Shown piece by piece: positions 15,042-21,783 of a stretch of DNA of 28,311 nt; the first letter of the stretch is position 1; the number at the start of each line of letters is the position of its first letter. The stretch comes from an uncultured Eubacteriales bacterium (GTDB lineage Bacteria; Bacillota; Clostridia; Oscillospirales; Acutalibacteraceae). The stretch covers positions 1 to 28,311 of the forward strand of contig CAKSSJ010000029.1 in the NCBI GenBank assembly GCA_934488615.1. The letters are read 5' to 3'. The position numbers were made by a program, and so were the translations under genes. The notes beneath the pieces were generated by a model. The model was given only the letters and a program-made list of their open reading frames with translations. It did no database searches and was not told where the DNA came from.

Positions 15042-16334
15042 TTACATATTAGCAATCTTTTTATTACTAACGTTATTTTGATTTATCACTAAAGCAGATA
15101 CAATTATCATTGAAATAAACATGATATAATATGTCCTGCAACCTGATGCCCAAACCGTCGGCGAAAAGCCCATCATCAATCTTGAACCTGTTCCTACCGC
15201 CAATGTAAACATAGAAACAATAAAGAATTTCTTATTTTCAAACAAACTCCACAGTGTAAAGATCATACATAGAATTATAACTATAAAAATTATGTCCAAA
15301 ACAGGTTCAAATGAATATATAGCCTTATTCATTTTCCAATTTTTCATTTCACCCTGTAACAGCTCAGACAGAAATCTGAACCTTTGCGGCAAAACAGATT
15401 GAATCAATCCGAAAATATTGAATACAACAGGAAAAGCCATCGCAATAACATACAGTAAGCTTCTGTTTTTTCTCAAAGTCATATATAAAAGCAATGAAAC
15501 AAATGCAAAAAATCCTAACCACGGTAAATGCAGATTCATTGTCATTCCAAAAAAGGTTGAAGAAAAACCAAGCTCAAACTTTTGTAAAATACTCAACGAC
15601 GCAAAGTTTGGAAAATATCTCGCCGTTTCCCTTATCATTCTTGAATTTTCACCCGAGGTATTCAGATGATACGAATAAAGCAAACCGCAAAATGCTACAG
15701 CAAATTGAAAGAATATATAATAATTCATATGTATACTTTTTCTTTTAACAATCATGATTATACATGACAGCGCAAACAGGAAAGTTAGAACAACAGACAT
15801 CTGCTGCATATTGGTTGCATACAACAGCAAGGGCAAAAGCAACAGCATTTCATACCAACACACTTTTTCATTATTGAAAATCTTCCATGACGGTAACAGG
15901 CATAAAAGGCCGAACGTTACAGGCCACAAATAGTTAAGCGTTGTTGCAATAAAACCCGCATCAACCATCACAAGCGAAGGGAATAGAATCGCTATGCTTA
16001 CAAAAATTCTTTCATTTTTTGATTTGAGCTTTAGATATTTACATATAAGCAATGTCAATATCAAAATTATGATCGGATTGGTAAGCCGCCAGAAAATTGG
16101 ATATTTTGCAAAAAAATATGTCATTGCATCAACCAACGGTCTTGCGCTTGTTTTTAAAAACTCGGAAATGCTAAGCTGATATACTTTTTTCATAAATATT
16201 GCATCGTCCGCCCAATTGAGCGGCAGAAAAATATGTATAAAGAAAAGTACAGCCGTAAAAATGGTATAATATCGGTTACAATTTTTTAGAAAAAAAGATT
16301 TCAGCTTCATTTTCATTTCACCTAAATTTTTCAT
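15042..16334 (-). CDS. Polytopic membrane protein, DUF6056-like
   Basis: A 430-aa protein with about 11-12 hydrophobic segments. The pattern NWADDAIF after the first helix, then ARPLVDAMTYFF, and a conserved-looking TTLNYLWPVTFGLL, resembles the DUF6056 group, whose members look like glycan polymerases or glycosyltransferases but are uncharacterised. The similarity is judged by eye. The first ATG (16334) shares a base with the upstream stop (TAATG); an ATG at 16310 has the better ribosome binding site (AGGTGA, 8 nt) and is an alternative start. The gene is clearly more AT-rich than its neighbours, with many AAA, AAT and ATA codons, which suggests recent acquisition. It nonetheless sits tightly between DUF4186 and pdp. 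Confidence 0.7.
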   Translation of the reverse strand: MKNLGEMKMKLKSFFLKNCNRYYTIFTAVLFFIHIFLPLNWADDAIFMKKVYQLSISEFLKTSARPLVDAMTYFFAKYPIFWRLTNPIIILILTLLICKYLKLKSKNERIFVSIAILFPSLVMVDAGFIATTLNYLWPVTFGLLCLLPSWKIFNNEKVCWYEMLLLLPLLLYATNMQQMSVVLTFLFALSCIIMIVKRKSIHMNYYIFFQFAVAFCGLLYSYHLNTSGENSRMIRETARYFPNFASLSILQKFELGFSSTFFGMTMNLHLPWLGFFAFVSLLLYMTLRKNRSLLYVIAMAFPVVFNIFGLIQSVLPQRFRFLSELLQGEMKNWKMNKAIYSFEPVLDIIFIVIILCMIFTLWSLFENKKFFIVSMFTLAVGTGSRLMMGFSPTVWASGCRTYYIMFISMIIVSALVINQNNVSNKKIANM

Positions 16335-16690
16335 TATTTTCTATACTCTTTTTCTATCCAGGCCATGAGAAGCTTGACTATCTTTTGCTGTTCCGTTTCC
16401 GTCAGCGCTCTGCCCTGCGGCACCCTGTACCATTTATTCAGACAGCCGCGGCAGCAGCAGGCGCAGGCATGCTGTGCGACAAAGACAGGATGACCTCTCA
16501 TCGGTGTTTGCTTGCCGTCATTCGAAATCTCGGCAGGAGCAAGCCTTTTCTCGACAAAATCGGCGGCATGCGAACGAATCACATCAAGCCCCTTTTCGTC
16601 GATATAGTCAATATCCTTTTTCGTCAGGTGAAAGCCCGAACGGAATTTTGATTTTTGAAGCTTCGCCAGAGCCTCGTCAATAGTCTGCAT
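16334..16690 (-). CDS. DUF4186 family protein
   Basis: A 118-aa soluble protein. Its sequence fits DUF4186 throughout: FRSGFHLTKKDIDYIDEKG, then RSHAADFVEKRLAP, NDGKQTPMRGHPVFVAQHA, and a cysteine cluster (C76, C78, C79, C80, C83) followed by CLNKWYRVPQGR. The cysteines and nearby histidines look like a metal-binding site. The family has no known function. The ATG at 16690 begins 2 nt after the stop of the DUF1003 gene and has a modest ribosome binding site (AGGGA). Its own stop overlaps the next start as TAATG. Family call is confident and role unknown. Confidence 0.88.
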   Translation of the reverse strand: MQTIDEALAKLQKSKFRSGFHLTKKDIDYIDEKGLDVIRSHAADFVEKRLAPAEISNDGKQTPMRGHPVFVAQHACACCCRGCLNKWYRVPQGRALTETEQQKIVKLLMAWIEKEYRK

Positions 16691-16692
16691 AA

Positions 16693-17199
16693 TTATTCTT
16701 CCCTGTTTTTATTCTGCTTCTCGTCACGGATAAGCTTTTCGAGCATAACCTGCTTTGCTATTATCTTGTTCATTTTATCATGAAGATCCTCAATCATAAT
16801 TTCTGTCTTGAGGTTGACCTTATAATCGTTCTCGGCACGTCGGCGATCTTTCTCCTCCTGTCGGTTCTGGCTCATCATGATGAGCGGTGCTTGAATTGCG
16901 GCAACGCAGGACAGAACGAGGTTGAGCAAGATAAACGGATACGGGTCAAAAGCACGTTTAGCAAGCAAGACATTGCCCACCATCCAAATTATAAGCACAG
17001 CGGTAAACGAAAATATAAACGCCCAGCTGCCTGCAAATTTTGCAATTTTGTCGGCGGCGCGCTGTCCTGCCGTATATTTTTCTCTTTGCGGATTGGCTGA
17101 AATGCGGCTGTCTGCAAGCATATTGAGTATTTCCTCGTCGGACATATCATGCTTTACATCAGAAATAATTTCTCTTATAAGCTTCTTATTTGTTTTCAC
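16693..17199 (-). CDS. DUF1003 family membrane protein
   Basis: A 168-aa protein with two close transmembrane helices in the middle (GSWAFIFSFTAVLIIWMVG and FILLNLVLSCVAAIQAPLIM). These are followed by the hallmark SQNRQEEKDRRRAENDYKV and a charged helical tail. This is the standard DUF1003 architecture, whose function is not established. Two GTG codons are possible starts. The one at 17199 has AGGGTGG about 6 nt upstream and was preferred over that at 17208. An extended -10 element (TGATATAAT) lies about 30 bp upstream. It heads a five-gene minus-strand run and is divergent from the SDR gene. Confidence 0.88.
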   Translation of the reverse strand: MKTNKKLIREIISDVKHDMSDEEILNMLADSRISANPQREKYTAGQRAADKIAKFAGSWAFIFSFTAVLIIWMVGNVLLAKRAFDPYPFILLNLVLSCVAAIQAPLIMMSQNRQEEKDRRRAENDYKVNLKTEIMIEDLHDKMNKIIAKQVMLEKLIRDEKQNKNREE

Positions 17200-17230
17200 A
17201 AGAACCACCCTTTTATCCCTTTATGCAAAG

Positions 17231-17239
17231 ATTATATCA
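17231..17239 (-). promoter_or_regulatory. Extended -10 element for the DUF1003-led operon
   Basis: The minus strand reads TGATATAAT (17239-17231), a TGn extended -10 with a perfect TATAAT. The -35 position reads TGGAAA, which is poor, but extended -10 promoters can do without one. Confidence 0.55.
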
Positions 17240-17265
17240 TATTATTTTTCATTTTTCCAGTAGCA

Positions 17266-17295
17266 TTGACAATTGCTTTGAATTTGTGATAAAAT
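17266..17295 (+). promoter_or_regulatory. Predicted promoter of the SDR oxidoreductase gene
   Basis: TTGACA (17266-17271), 18-bp spacer with a TG before the -10, TAAAAT (17290-17295). TTGACAA (17266-17272) and TTGTCAA (17297-17303) form an inverted repeat bracketing the promoter, which could be a regulatory site or chance. Confidence 0.65.
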
Positions 17296-17327
17296 TTTGT
17301 CAAATAAATCACAAGAGGTAATGCAAA

Positions 17328-18122
17328 ATGAGTTCAGAAAAAGTTGCGGTAATCACAGGTGCAGGCTCGGGAATCGGTCTTGCAACAGCTCGCATGCTCC
17401 GCGAAAAGGGCTGCACGGTTTATAATCTCAGCCGTCACCCTGCCGAAAACGAAAGAAATAAATTTATCTTTGCCGATGTTTCGGATTCTGCAACAGTGAA
17501 AGCCGCTGTTGAACAAATAATAGCGGAAAGCGGCAAAATTGACCTGCTTGTAACCTCGGCAGGTATGGGCGTTTCGGGCGCAGTTGAATTCATCGAGGAA
17601 GAAGAAATGAAGCGCCAGTTTGAGGTCAACCTCTTTGGCACAATAAACACAGTCAAGGCGGTTCTTCCGCAAATGAGAAAGCAGAAAAGCGGTAAAATAA
17701 TCTGCATAAGCTCCGTAGCCGCTGTTTATTCGATTCCGTTCCAGGCTTATTATTCCGCATCAAAGGCGGCTATAAACTCGTTTGTCGATGCGCTGACTAA
17801 TGAGGTCAAGGGTTTCGGAATAGAGGTAGCCTCCGTTATGCCGGGTGATATTTCAACAGGCTTCACTGCCGCAAGGAGCAAAACTAATGCAGGCGACGAC
17901 GTTTACTCGGGTGTTATCGGCTCGGCTGTTTCGGCAATGGAGAAGGACGAAAAGAACGGCATGACGCCCGATTCTGTCGCTAAGCTCGTTGTCAAACTCG
18001 CTGAAAAGAAGCATGTCGCTCCTCTTTACACCGCAGGCTTAAAATACAAATCGCTCGTATTTCTCTCACGAATTTTCCCGCATAAGCTTGCAGTCAAAAT
18101 CGTCGGCGGAATGTATAAATAA
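17328..18122 (+). CDS. Short-chain dehydrogenase/reductase, classical type
   Basis: A 264-aa NAD(P)-dependent oxidoreductase. The cofactor loop TGAGSGIG is at residues 10-17, and the catalytic Ser-Tyr-Lys set is seen in ISSVAAVYSIPFQAYYSASKAA, with the YxxxK pair intact. The NNAG structural motif reads TSAG here, a tolerated variant. MPGDISTGF is the usual loop after the active site. The C-terminal 60 residues are basic and hydrophobic and could sit at the membrane. The overall pattern is reminiscent of SDRs acting on lipid or long-chain ketones, but the substrate cannot be read. The ATG at 17328 has AGAGGT 9 nt upstream. It is a single-gene unit with its own promoter and a shared terminator. 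Confidence 0.9.
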   Translation: MSSEKVAVITGAGSGIGLATARMLREKGCTVYNLSRHPAENERNKFIFADVSDSATVKAAVEQIIAESGKIDLLVTSAGMGVSGAVEFIEEEEMKRQFEVNLFGTINTVKAVLPQMRKQKSGKIICISSVAAVYSIPFQAYYSASKAAINSFVDALTNEVKGFGIEVASVMPGDISTGFTAARSKTNAGDDVYSGVIGSAVSAMEKDEKNGMTPDSVAKLVVKLAEKKHVAPLYTAGLKYKSLVFLSRIFPHKLAVKIVGGMYK

Positions 18123-18181
18123 GGGCATAAAGAGCTTTCTCTGCATCAAAAACAAACCAAACATCAGACTATTATAAAGCA

Positions 18182-18228
18182 AAAAACTACTGCACTTAGA
18201 GTAAAACTAAATGCAGTAGCTGTTTTTA
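18182..18228. terminator. Bidirectional terminator between the SDR gene and the phosphatase-like gene
   Basis: A 13-bp stem with one mismatch (18187-18199 with 18207-18219, 7-nt loop) has T-runs on both sides: TGTTTTTA on plus, and TTTTTT on minus just after the stem. It serves the convergent genes ending at 18122 (+) and 18226 (-). Confidence 0.85.
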
Positions 18229-19038
18229 TTCAGCCTCTTTCGGCAGGCAGATGTAATGATGAAGAATGTTGATGTCCTCGGGCATATAAAGTCCGTGCGA
18301 GCCACAGCCTGCGTCGATCTCATGACAGCCGTGATCCATCGCAAAGCCCAAGAGCGTGTTGTGATTTTTCCAATTGTTGCGGATCAACTCGCAAAAAACT
18401 GAAAATACCTGCGAATTCTCGGTGAGCTGAGCGAGCGTGTTCGGATCCTCGGGACCCTTATGGTGCATTATCGCATCAAAATTCTCGTTGTAAACAACTA
18501 TCAAATCATATTTATCCTCAAGAATAAGCTCGCAAGCCTTTGCGTTGATTTCAGGCACGGTTTCATAGATAAAATAATCCATATCACGCTCAAGGAAAAT
18601 CTTGCCTATCGAGCAGGTCGTGTCTGCGATGATCGCCGCCTTTTTGCCCGCACGGATAAATGCATCAAAAATCGTGTCTATTGTCAGAACGGGCTTTTTA
18701 TATACCGTGATACCGTGAACCTCTGGCTGTGCGCCTGTGTACATCGTCGCGAAGCACACGGGAGTAACCGACGGCATGACGGTCGCAAATGGAACGTGAA
18801 GCTCCGTGCGGTCAAGCGTATCGTCCATGAACTCGGGATATTTTTCCTGCACCCACTGCGCTACCGCATCGGGATTATACATAAAGAGCCTGTCGGCTTT
18901 TTCTCCGTTAAATTTTTTGTCGGCATAGTCAACGATGACCTGAGCCGCCTCCGCCGCCTCTTTCGGCGGTTCGACACCCATAACCTTGCACAGCGCCGCA
19001 CACAAGGTATCAAGCGAAAGACTGTTGAATTCGTCCAT
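18226..19038 (-). CDS. Alkaline phosphatase superfamily protein
   Basis: A 270-aa protein with the core of the alkaline phosphatase/phosphodiesterase superfamily. The nucleophile region reads MPSVTPVCFATMYTGAQPEVHG, with the Thr expected to carry the phosphoryl group, and the second metal site appears as MDHGCHEIDAGCGSHG near the C-terminus. The usual N-terminal DGxR/DG metal motif is not obvious, so the first metal site may be unusual. No signal peptide is visible, so it should be cytoplasmic. A GTG at 19047 opens the frame, but AAGGGGTG is ideally spaced from the ATG at 19038. Its substrate is unknown: phosphomonoester, phosphodiester or phosphopentomutase-like reactions are all possible. 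A terminator separates it from serA upstream. Confidence 0.8.
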   Translation of the reverse strand: MDEFNSLSLDTLCAALCKVMGVEPPKEAAEAAQVIVDYADKKFNGEKADRLFMYNPDAVAQWVQEKYPEFMDDTLDRTELHVPFATVMPSVTPVCFATMYTGAQPEVHGITVYKKPVLTIDTIFDAFIRAGKKAAIIADTTCSIGKIFLERDMDYFIYETVPEINAKACELILEDKYDLIVVYNENFDAIMHHKGPEDPNTLAQLTENSQVFSVFCELIRNNWKNHNTLLGFAMDHGCHEIDAGCGSHGLYMPEDINILHHYICLPKEAE

Positions 19039-19067
19039 TTTATACACCCCTTAATTGATATGGGTTT

Positions 19068-19096
19068 ATGATATCATATCAAACGGTAAAAAGCAA
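19068..19096 (-). promoter_or_regulatory. Possible promoter of the phosphatase-like gene
   Basis: The minus strand reads TTGCTT (19096-19091), 17-bp spacer, TATCAT (19073-19068), with TG one base before the -10 box (extended type). Both boxes deviate from consensus. Its position directly after the serA terminator makes it the best candidate. Confidence 0.4.
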
Positions 19097-19097
19097 C

Positions 19098-19130
19098 AAA
19101 AACTGCCGCAGAAAATTCACTGCGACAGCT
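19098..19130 (-). terminator. Intrinsic terminator of serC-serA
   Basis: An 11-bp stem with two G-U pairs on the RNA (19101-19111 with 19120-19130, 8-nt loop) is followed on the minus strand by TTTTTGTTG. It lies just after the serA stop at 19144. Confidence 0.8.
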
Positions 19131-19143
19131 TTTTTATTTGATT

Positions 19144-20268
19144 TTATTTTATAACTCTTACTCTGATAACGCCGTCAATTGCTTCAAGAGCGGCAGTGTC
19201 TGCCTCGGAATCAACAACCGAGTAGCCATATGCTCCTCTTACTGCGCTCTTTGCGTCTGCGCCGAGTACAGCCTTAACAGCATCTGCGGCGTCAGCCTTG
19301 TGAATAACGCAGGTTCTTGCGCCGTCAACCTTGTCAAGCGGCATTCTCGGCATATTTACCGAGTTTACGATCTCGCCCTTTTCGATGTAAGCGATAAGCT
19401 CATCGGCAGCCATAACCGCACAGTTGTCCTCGCTCTCGGGAGTTGATGCGCCGAGGTGCGGAATAGCGATAACGCCGTCAACGGCGATAACATCATCCGA
19501 CGGGAAGTCCGTAACATAAGCGGCAGCCTTACCGCTTTCGAGTGCGGCAATCATGTCTGCGCTGTTTACAAGTCCTCCGCGGGCAAAGTTGAGAATTCTT
19601 ACTCCGTCCTTGCAAAGTGCAAGCGTGTCCTTATTGACTGTATCTTTTGTTGCGTCATTGAGCGGAACGTGAATTGTGATGTAATCACTCTTTTTAAAGA
19701 TGTCGTTGATGTCCTCAACGATCTCTGTATCTGCCGAAAGAGCGGCCTTAACACCCTCAGAAAGGAACGGGTCATAGCCGACGATCTTCATGCCGAGAGC
19801 TTCGGCGGCCTGAGCAACCTTGAAGCCGATTGCGCCGAGACCGATAACACCGAGAGTTTTGCCCATGATCTCCGGACCTGCAAACTGCGACTTACCTTTT
19901 TCAACAAGCTTGCCTACGTTGTCGCCCTCGCCCTTGAGTCCCTTGCACCAGTCATAAGCGGCTGTAACCTTTCTCGAAGCGAGAAGAAGTCCGCAGATAA
20001 CAAGCTCCTTAACGGCGTTTGCGTTTGCACCGGGAGTGTTGAAAACAACGATACCCTGCTCGGCGCACTTGTCAACGGGAATATTGTTTGTGCCTGCACC
20101 GGCACGGGCGATTGCGAGAGTTTCGGGAGCGAATACTGTCTCGTGCATTGAAGCCGAACGAACCATAACGGCGGTCGGATTCTCACAGCTGTCCGAGCAA
20201 GCGTACTTACCGTCGAAACGGTCGGTGCCGCAGGCGGCAATTTTGTTGAGAGTAAGAATATTATACAT
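19144..20268 (-). CDS. serA: D-3-phosphoglycerate dehydrogenase
   Basis: A 374-aa NAD-dependent enzyme oxidising 3-phosphoglycerate, the first step of serine synthesis. The NAD motif GLGAIG is at residues 143-148, the substrate Arg230 in NFARGGLVN, and His271 in IPHLGASTPESEDNCA. A short ACT-like domain ends the protein (GAYGYSVVDSEADTAAL to VIRVRVIK), which could bind serine for feedback control. The catalytic Glu of the usual Arg-Glu-His triad is not obvious; the matching stretch reads DFPSDDV. The ATG at 20268 was chosen over one 19 codons upstream because AAAGGAGA is well spaced and the protein then starts at the first strand. It follows serC after 125 bp in the same direction. Confidence 0.93.
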   Translation of the reverse strand: MYNILTLNKIAACGTDRFDGKYACSDSCENPTAVMVRSASMHETVFAPETLAIARAGAGTNNIPVDKCAEQGIVVFNTPGANANAVKELVICGLLLASRKVTAAYDWCKGLKGEGDNVGKLVEKGKSQFAGPEIMGKTLGVIGLGAIGFKVAQAAEALGMKIVGYDPFLSEGVKAALSADTEIVEDINDIFKKSDYITIHVPLNDATKDTVNKDTLALCKDGVRILNFARGGLVNSADMIAALESGKAAAYVTDFPSDDVIAVDGVIAIPHLGASTPESEDNCAVMAADELIAYIEKGEIVNSVNMPRMPLDKVDGARTCVIHKADAADAVKAVLGADAKSAVRGAYGYSVVDSEADTAALEAIDGVIRVRVIK

Positions 20269-20292
20269 AAAATTATCTCCTTTTATAGAATA

Positions 20293-20381
20293 AGGCTGTT
20301 CCGTTATAAGGTAAAGGCAACACAAGCCTTCCCCTTGAGGGGAAGCCTGCTTTGTGCCATCTGACTTTAAGATAACAGCCT
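20293..20381. repeat. Palindromic intergenic element between serC and serA
   Basis: Nested inverted repeats fill the gap. The outer arms are AGGCTGTT (20293-20300) and AACAGCCT (20374-20381). A middle imperfect pair is GGCAACACAA against TTTGTGCC. The core is a tight hairpin CTTCCCC-TTGA-GGGGAAG. The element would fold into one long stem on either strand. From memory, cores of this CTTCCCCTTGAGGGGAAG type are scattered between genes in many Clostridia, so it is probably a dispersed non-autonomous element inserted in the operon; not checked. No T-run follows the core on the minus strand. Confidence 0.6.
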
Positions 20382-20393
20382 GTGTATTTTTAT

Positions 20394-21476
20394 TTATGAA
20401 TTAGCTTCCTCGAACTTCTTCATGAACTCAACGAGCTTTTCAACGCCCTCGATCGGCATTGCGTTGTAAATAGAAGCTCTCATACCGCCAACGGTCTTAT
20501 GACCCTTGAGGTTGATGAAGCCTGCCTCGGTTGCCTCGGCAATGAACTTTGCTTCCATGTCCTTGTCACCGATAACGAACGGAACGTTCATAAGAGAACG
20601 GTCCTCCTTGACAACAGTGCCCCTGAAGAGCTTGCTTGAATCAAGGTAATCGTAAAGGATCTTAGCCTTAGCTTCGTTCCTTGCCTTCATAGCGTCAAGA
20701 CCGCCGATGCTCTTGATCCACTCAAGAACGAGCTTGCACATATAGATAGTATAGCACGGCGGAGTGTTGTACATTGAACCGTTGTCTGCGTGAATCTTAT
20801 AGTCAAGCATTGTCGGTGTATAATCGCGTGCATGGCCGAGCATATCCTCACGGATGATAGCGATTACAAGACCTGCGGGAGCAACGTTCTTCTGAGCGCC
20901 GCCGTAAACCATTGCAAACTTGGAGATATCAAGCGGCTCCGAGAAGAAGCAGGATGAAACGTCTGCAATAAGAGGAATATCGCCTGTGTCCGGGATATAC
21001 TTAAAGGTTGTACCGTAAATCGTATTGTTCATGCAATAGTAAACATAGTCGATATCGTCACGGAAGCTCTCGCGAGTTGTCTTGGGGATATAAGTGTAAG
21101 TCTTATCCTCCGATGAAGCCGCGGCAACAACGTCACCGTACTTCTTAGCCTCTTTGAAAGCCTGGTTTGCCCAACGGCCTGTGATGATGTAGTCAGCCTT
21201 GCCTGTGCCGTTCATAAAGTTGAGCGGAATGGCTGCGAACTGAGTTGAAGCGCCGCCCTGAAGGAACAGAACCTTGTAGTTATCGGGAACCTTGTAAATC
21301 TCACGGACAAGAGCCTCTGCAGAATCAATGATTCCCTGGAAAGCCTTTGAACGGTGCGACATCTCCATAACGGATGTGCCTGTGCCCTCATAGTCCAGCA
21401 TCTCTGCGGCTGCCTTGTTCAGAACCGACTCGGGAAGCATGGACGGACCTGCTGAAAAGTTATACACTCTACCCAT
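20394..21476 (-). CDS. serC: Phosphoserine aminotransferase
   Basis: A 360-aa pyridoxal-phosphate enzyme converting 3-phosphohydroxypyruvate and glutamate to phosphoserine, the second step of serine synthesis. The N-terminus YNFSAGPSMLPESVL, MSHRSKAF and the PLP-lysine region MVYGGAQKNVAPAG (Lys196) are all diagnostic, and the length is exactly that of the family. The frame opens 12 codons earlier, but the ATG at 21476 has CGGAGGT at good spacing. It leads the serC-serA unit from a consensus promoter with a structured leader. No serB is in the window. Confidence 0.96.
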   Translation of the reverse strand: MGRVYNFSAGPSMLPESVLNKAAAEMLDYEGTGTSVMEMSHRSKAFQGIIDSAEALVREIYKVPDNYKVLFLQGGASTQFAAIPLNFMNGTGKADYIITGRWANQAFKEAKKYGDVVAAASSEDKTYTYIPKTTRESFRDDIDYVYYCMNNTIYGTTFKYIPDTGDIPLIADVSSCFFSEPLDISKFAMVYGGAQKNVAPAGLVIAIIREDMLGHARDYTPTMLDYKIHADNGSMYNTPPCYTIYMCKLVLEWIKSIGGLDAMKARNEAKAKILYDYLDSSKLFRGTVVKEDRSLMNVPFVIGDKDMEAKFIAEATEAGFINLKGHKTVGGMRASIYNAMPIEGVEKLVEFMKKFEEANS

Positions 21477-21499
21477 AATAAAACCTCCGATAGAATTTC

Positions 21500-21534
21500 G
21501 GCAATACCGCACACTTGCGGCATATGGTATCGCC
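21500..21534 (-). other. Hairpin in the serC leader
   Basis: On the minus strand GGCGATA and then CCGCA pair with TGCGG and TATTGCC (12 bp, one G-U, a 7-nt bulge and an AGTG loop). It lies between the serC promoter and ribosome binding site in a leader of about 70 nt. It carries no T-run and is too short for a serine T-box. The half-site GGCAATACC recurs in the hairpin at 27244-27280. Confidence 0.5.
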
Positions 21535-21553
21535 TTAAATATTTTACTGAAAT

Positions 21554-21582
21554 ATTATACCTTTATGTTAATTCTTTGTCAA
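21554..21582 (-). promoter_or_regulatory. Predicted sigma-A promoter of serC-serA
   Basis: The minus strand reads TTGACA (21582-21577), 17-bp spacer, TATAAT (21559-21554), both perfect. Transcription would start near 21547. Confidence 0.85.
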
Positions 21583-21708
21583 CTATGTTTTGTTTGTATT
21601 ATTTTAAATTGTTTTATTCCCTCTTTGAACAAAATGGTGCATAAACGAAAAAAATATGCTAATTTTATGTATATACTGATATATTGTTAATTTTTTGGCG
21701 ATTGGTAC

Positions 21709-21737
21709 TTGAAAAATTTCCCGTAATGTTGTAAAAT
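21709..21737 (+). promoter_or_regulatory. Predicted sigma-A promoter of pgk
   Basis: TTGAAA (21709-21714), 17-bp spacer, TAAAAT (21732-21737). Transcription would begin near 21744, giving a leader of about 40 nt. Confidence 0.7.
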
Positions 21738-21783
21738 AAGTCGGATTGAAAATAAATAATTTATTCTGAAAGGAAGATCAATA

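Larger units (their letters stand above)
21477..21783. other. Divergent control region of serCA and pgk (307 bp without a gene)
   Basis: This region holds the minus-strand serC promoter (21582-21554) with its leader hairpin, an AT-rich centre (about 21585-21700) without recognisable genes, and the plus-strand pgk promoter (21709-21737). The two -35 boxes are about 125 bp apart, leaving room for regulator binding, but no clear palindromic operator was seen in the centre. Confidence 0.7.

Noticed and set aside
19456..20151. Plus-strand frame of 231 codons
   Set aside because: Fully antisense to serA, with no ribosome binding site and no recognisable domain.
21477..21547. Possible serine T-box or other known riboswitch before serC
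   Set aside because: The predicted leader is only about 70 nt, and no T-box sequence or terminator/antiterminator pair is visible.
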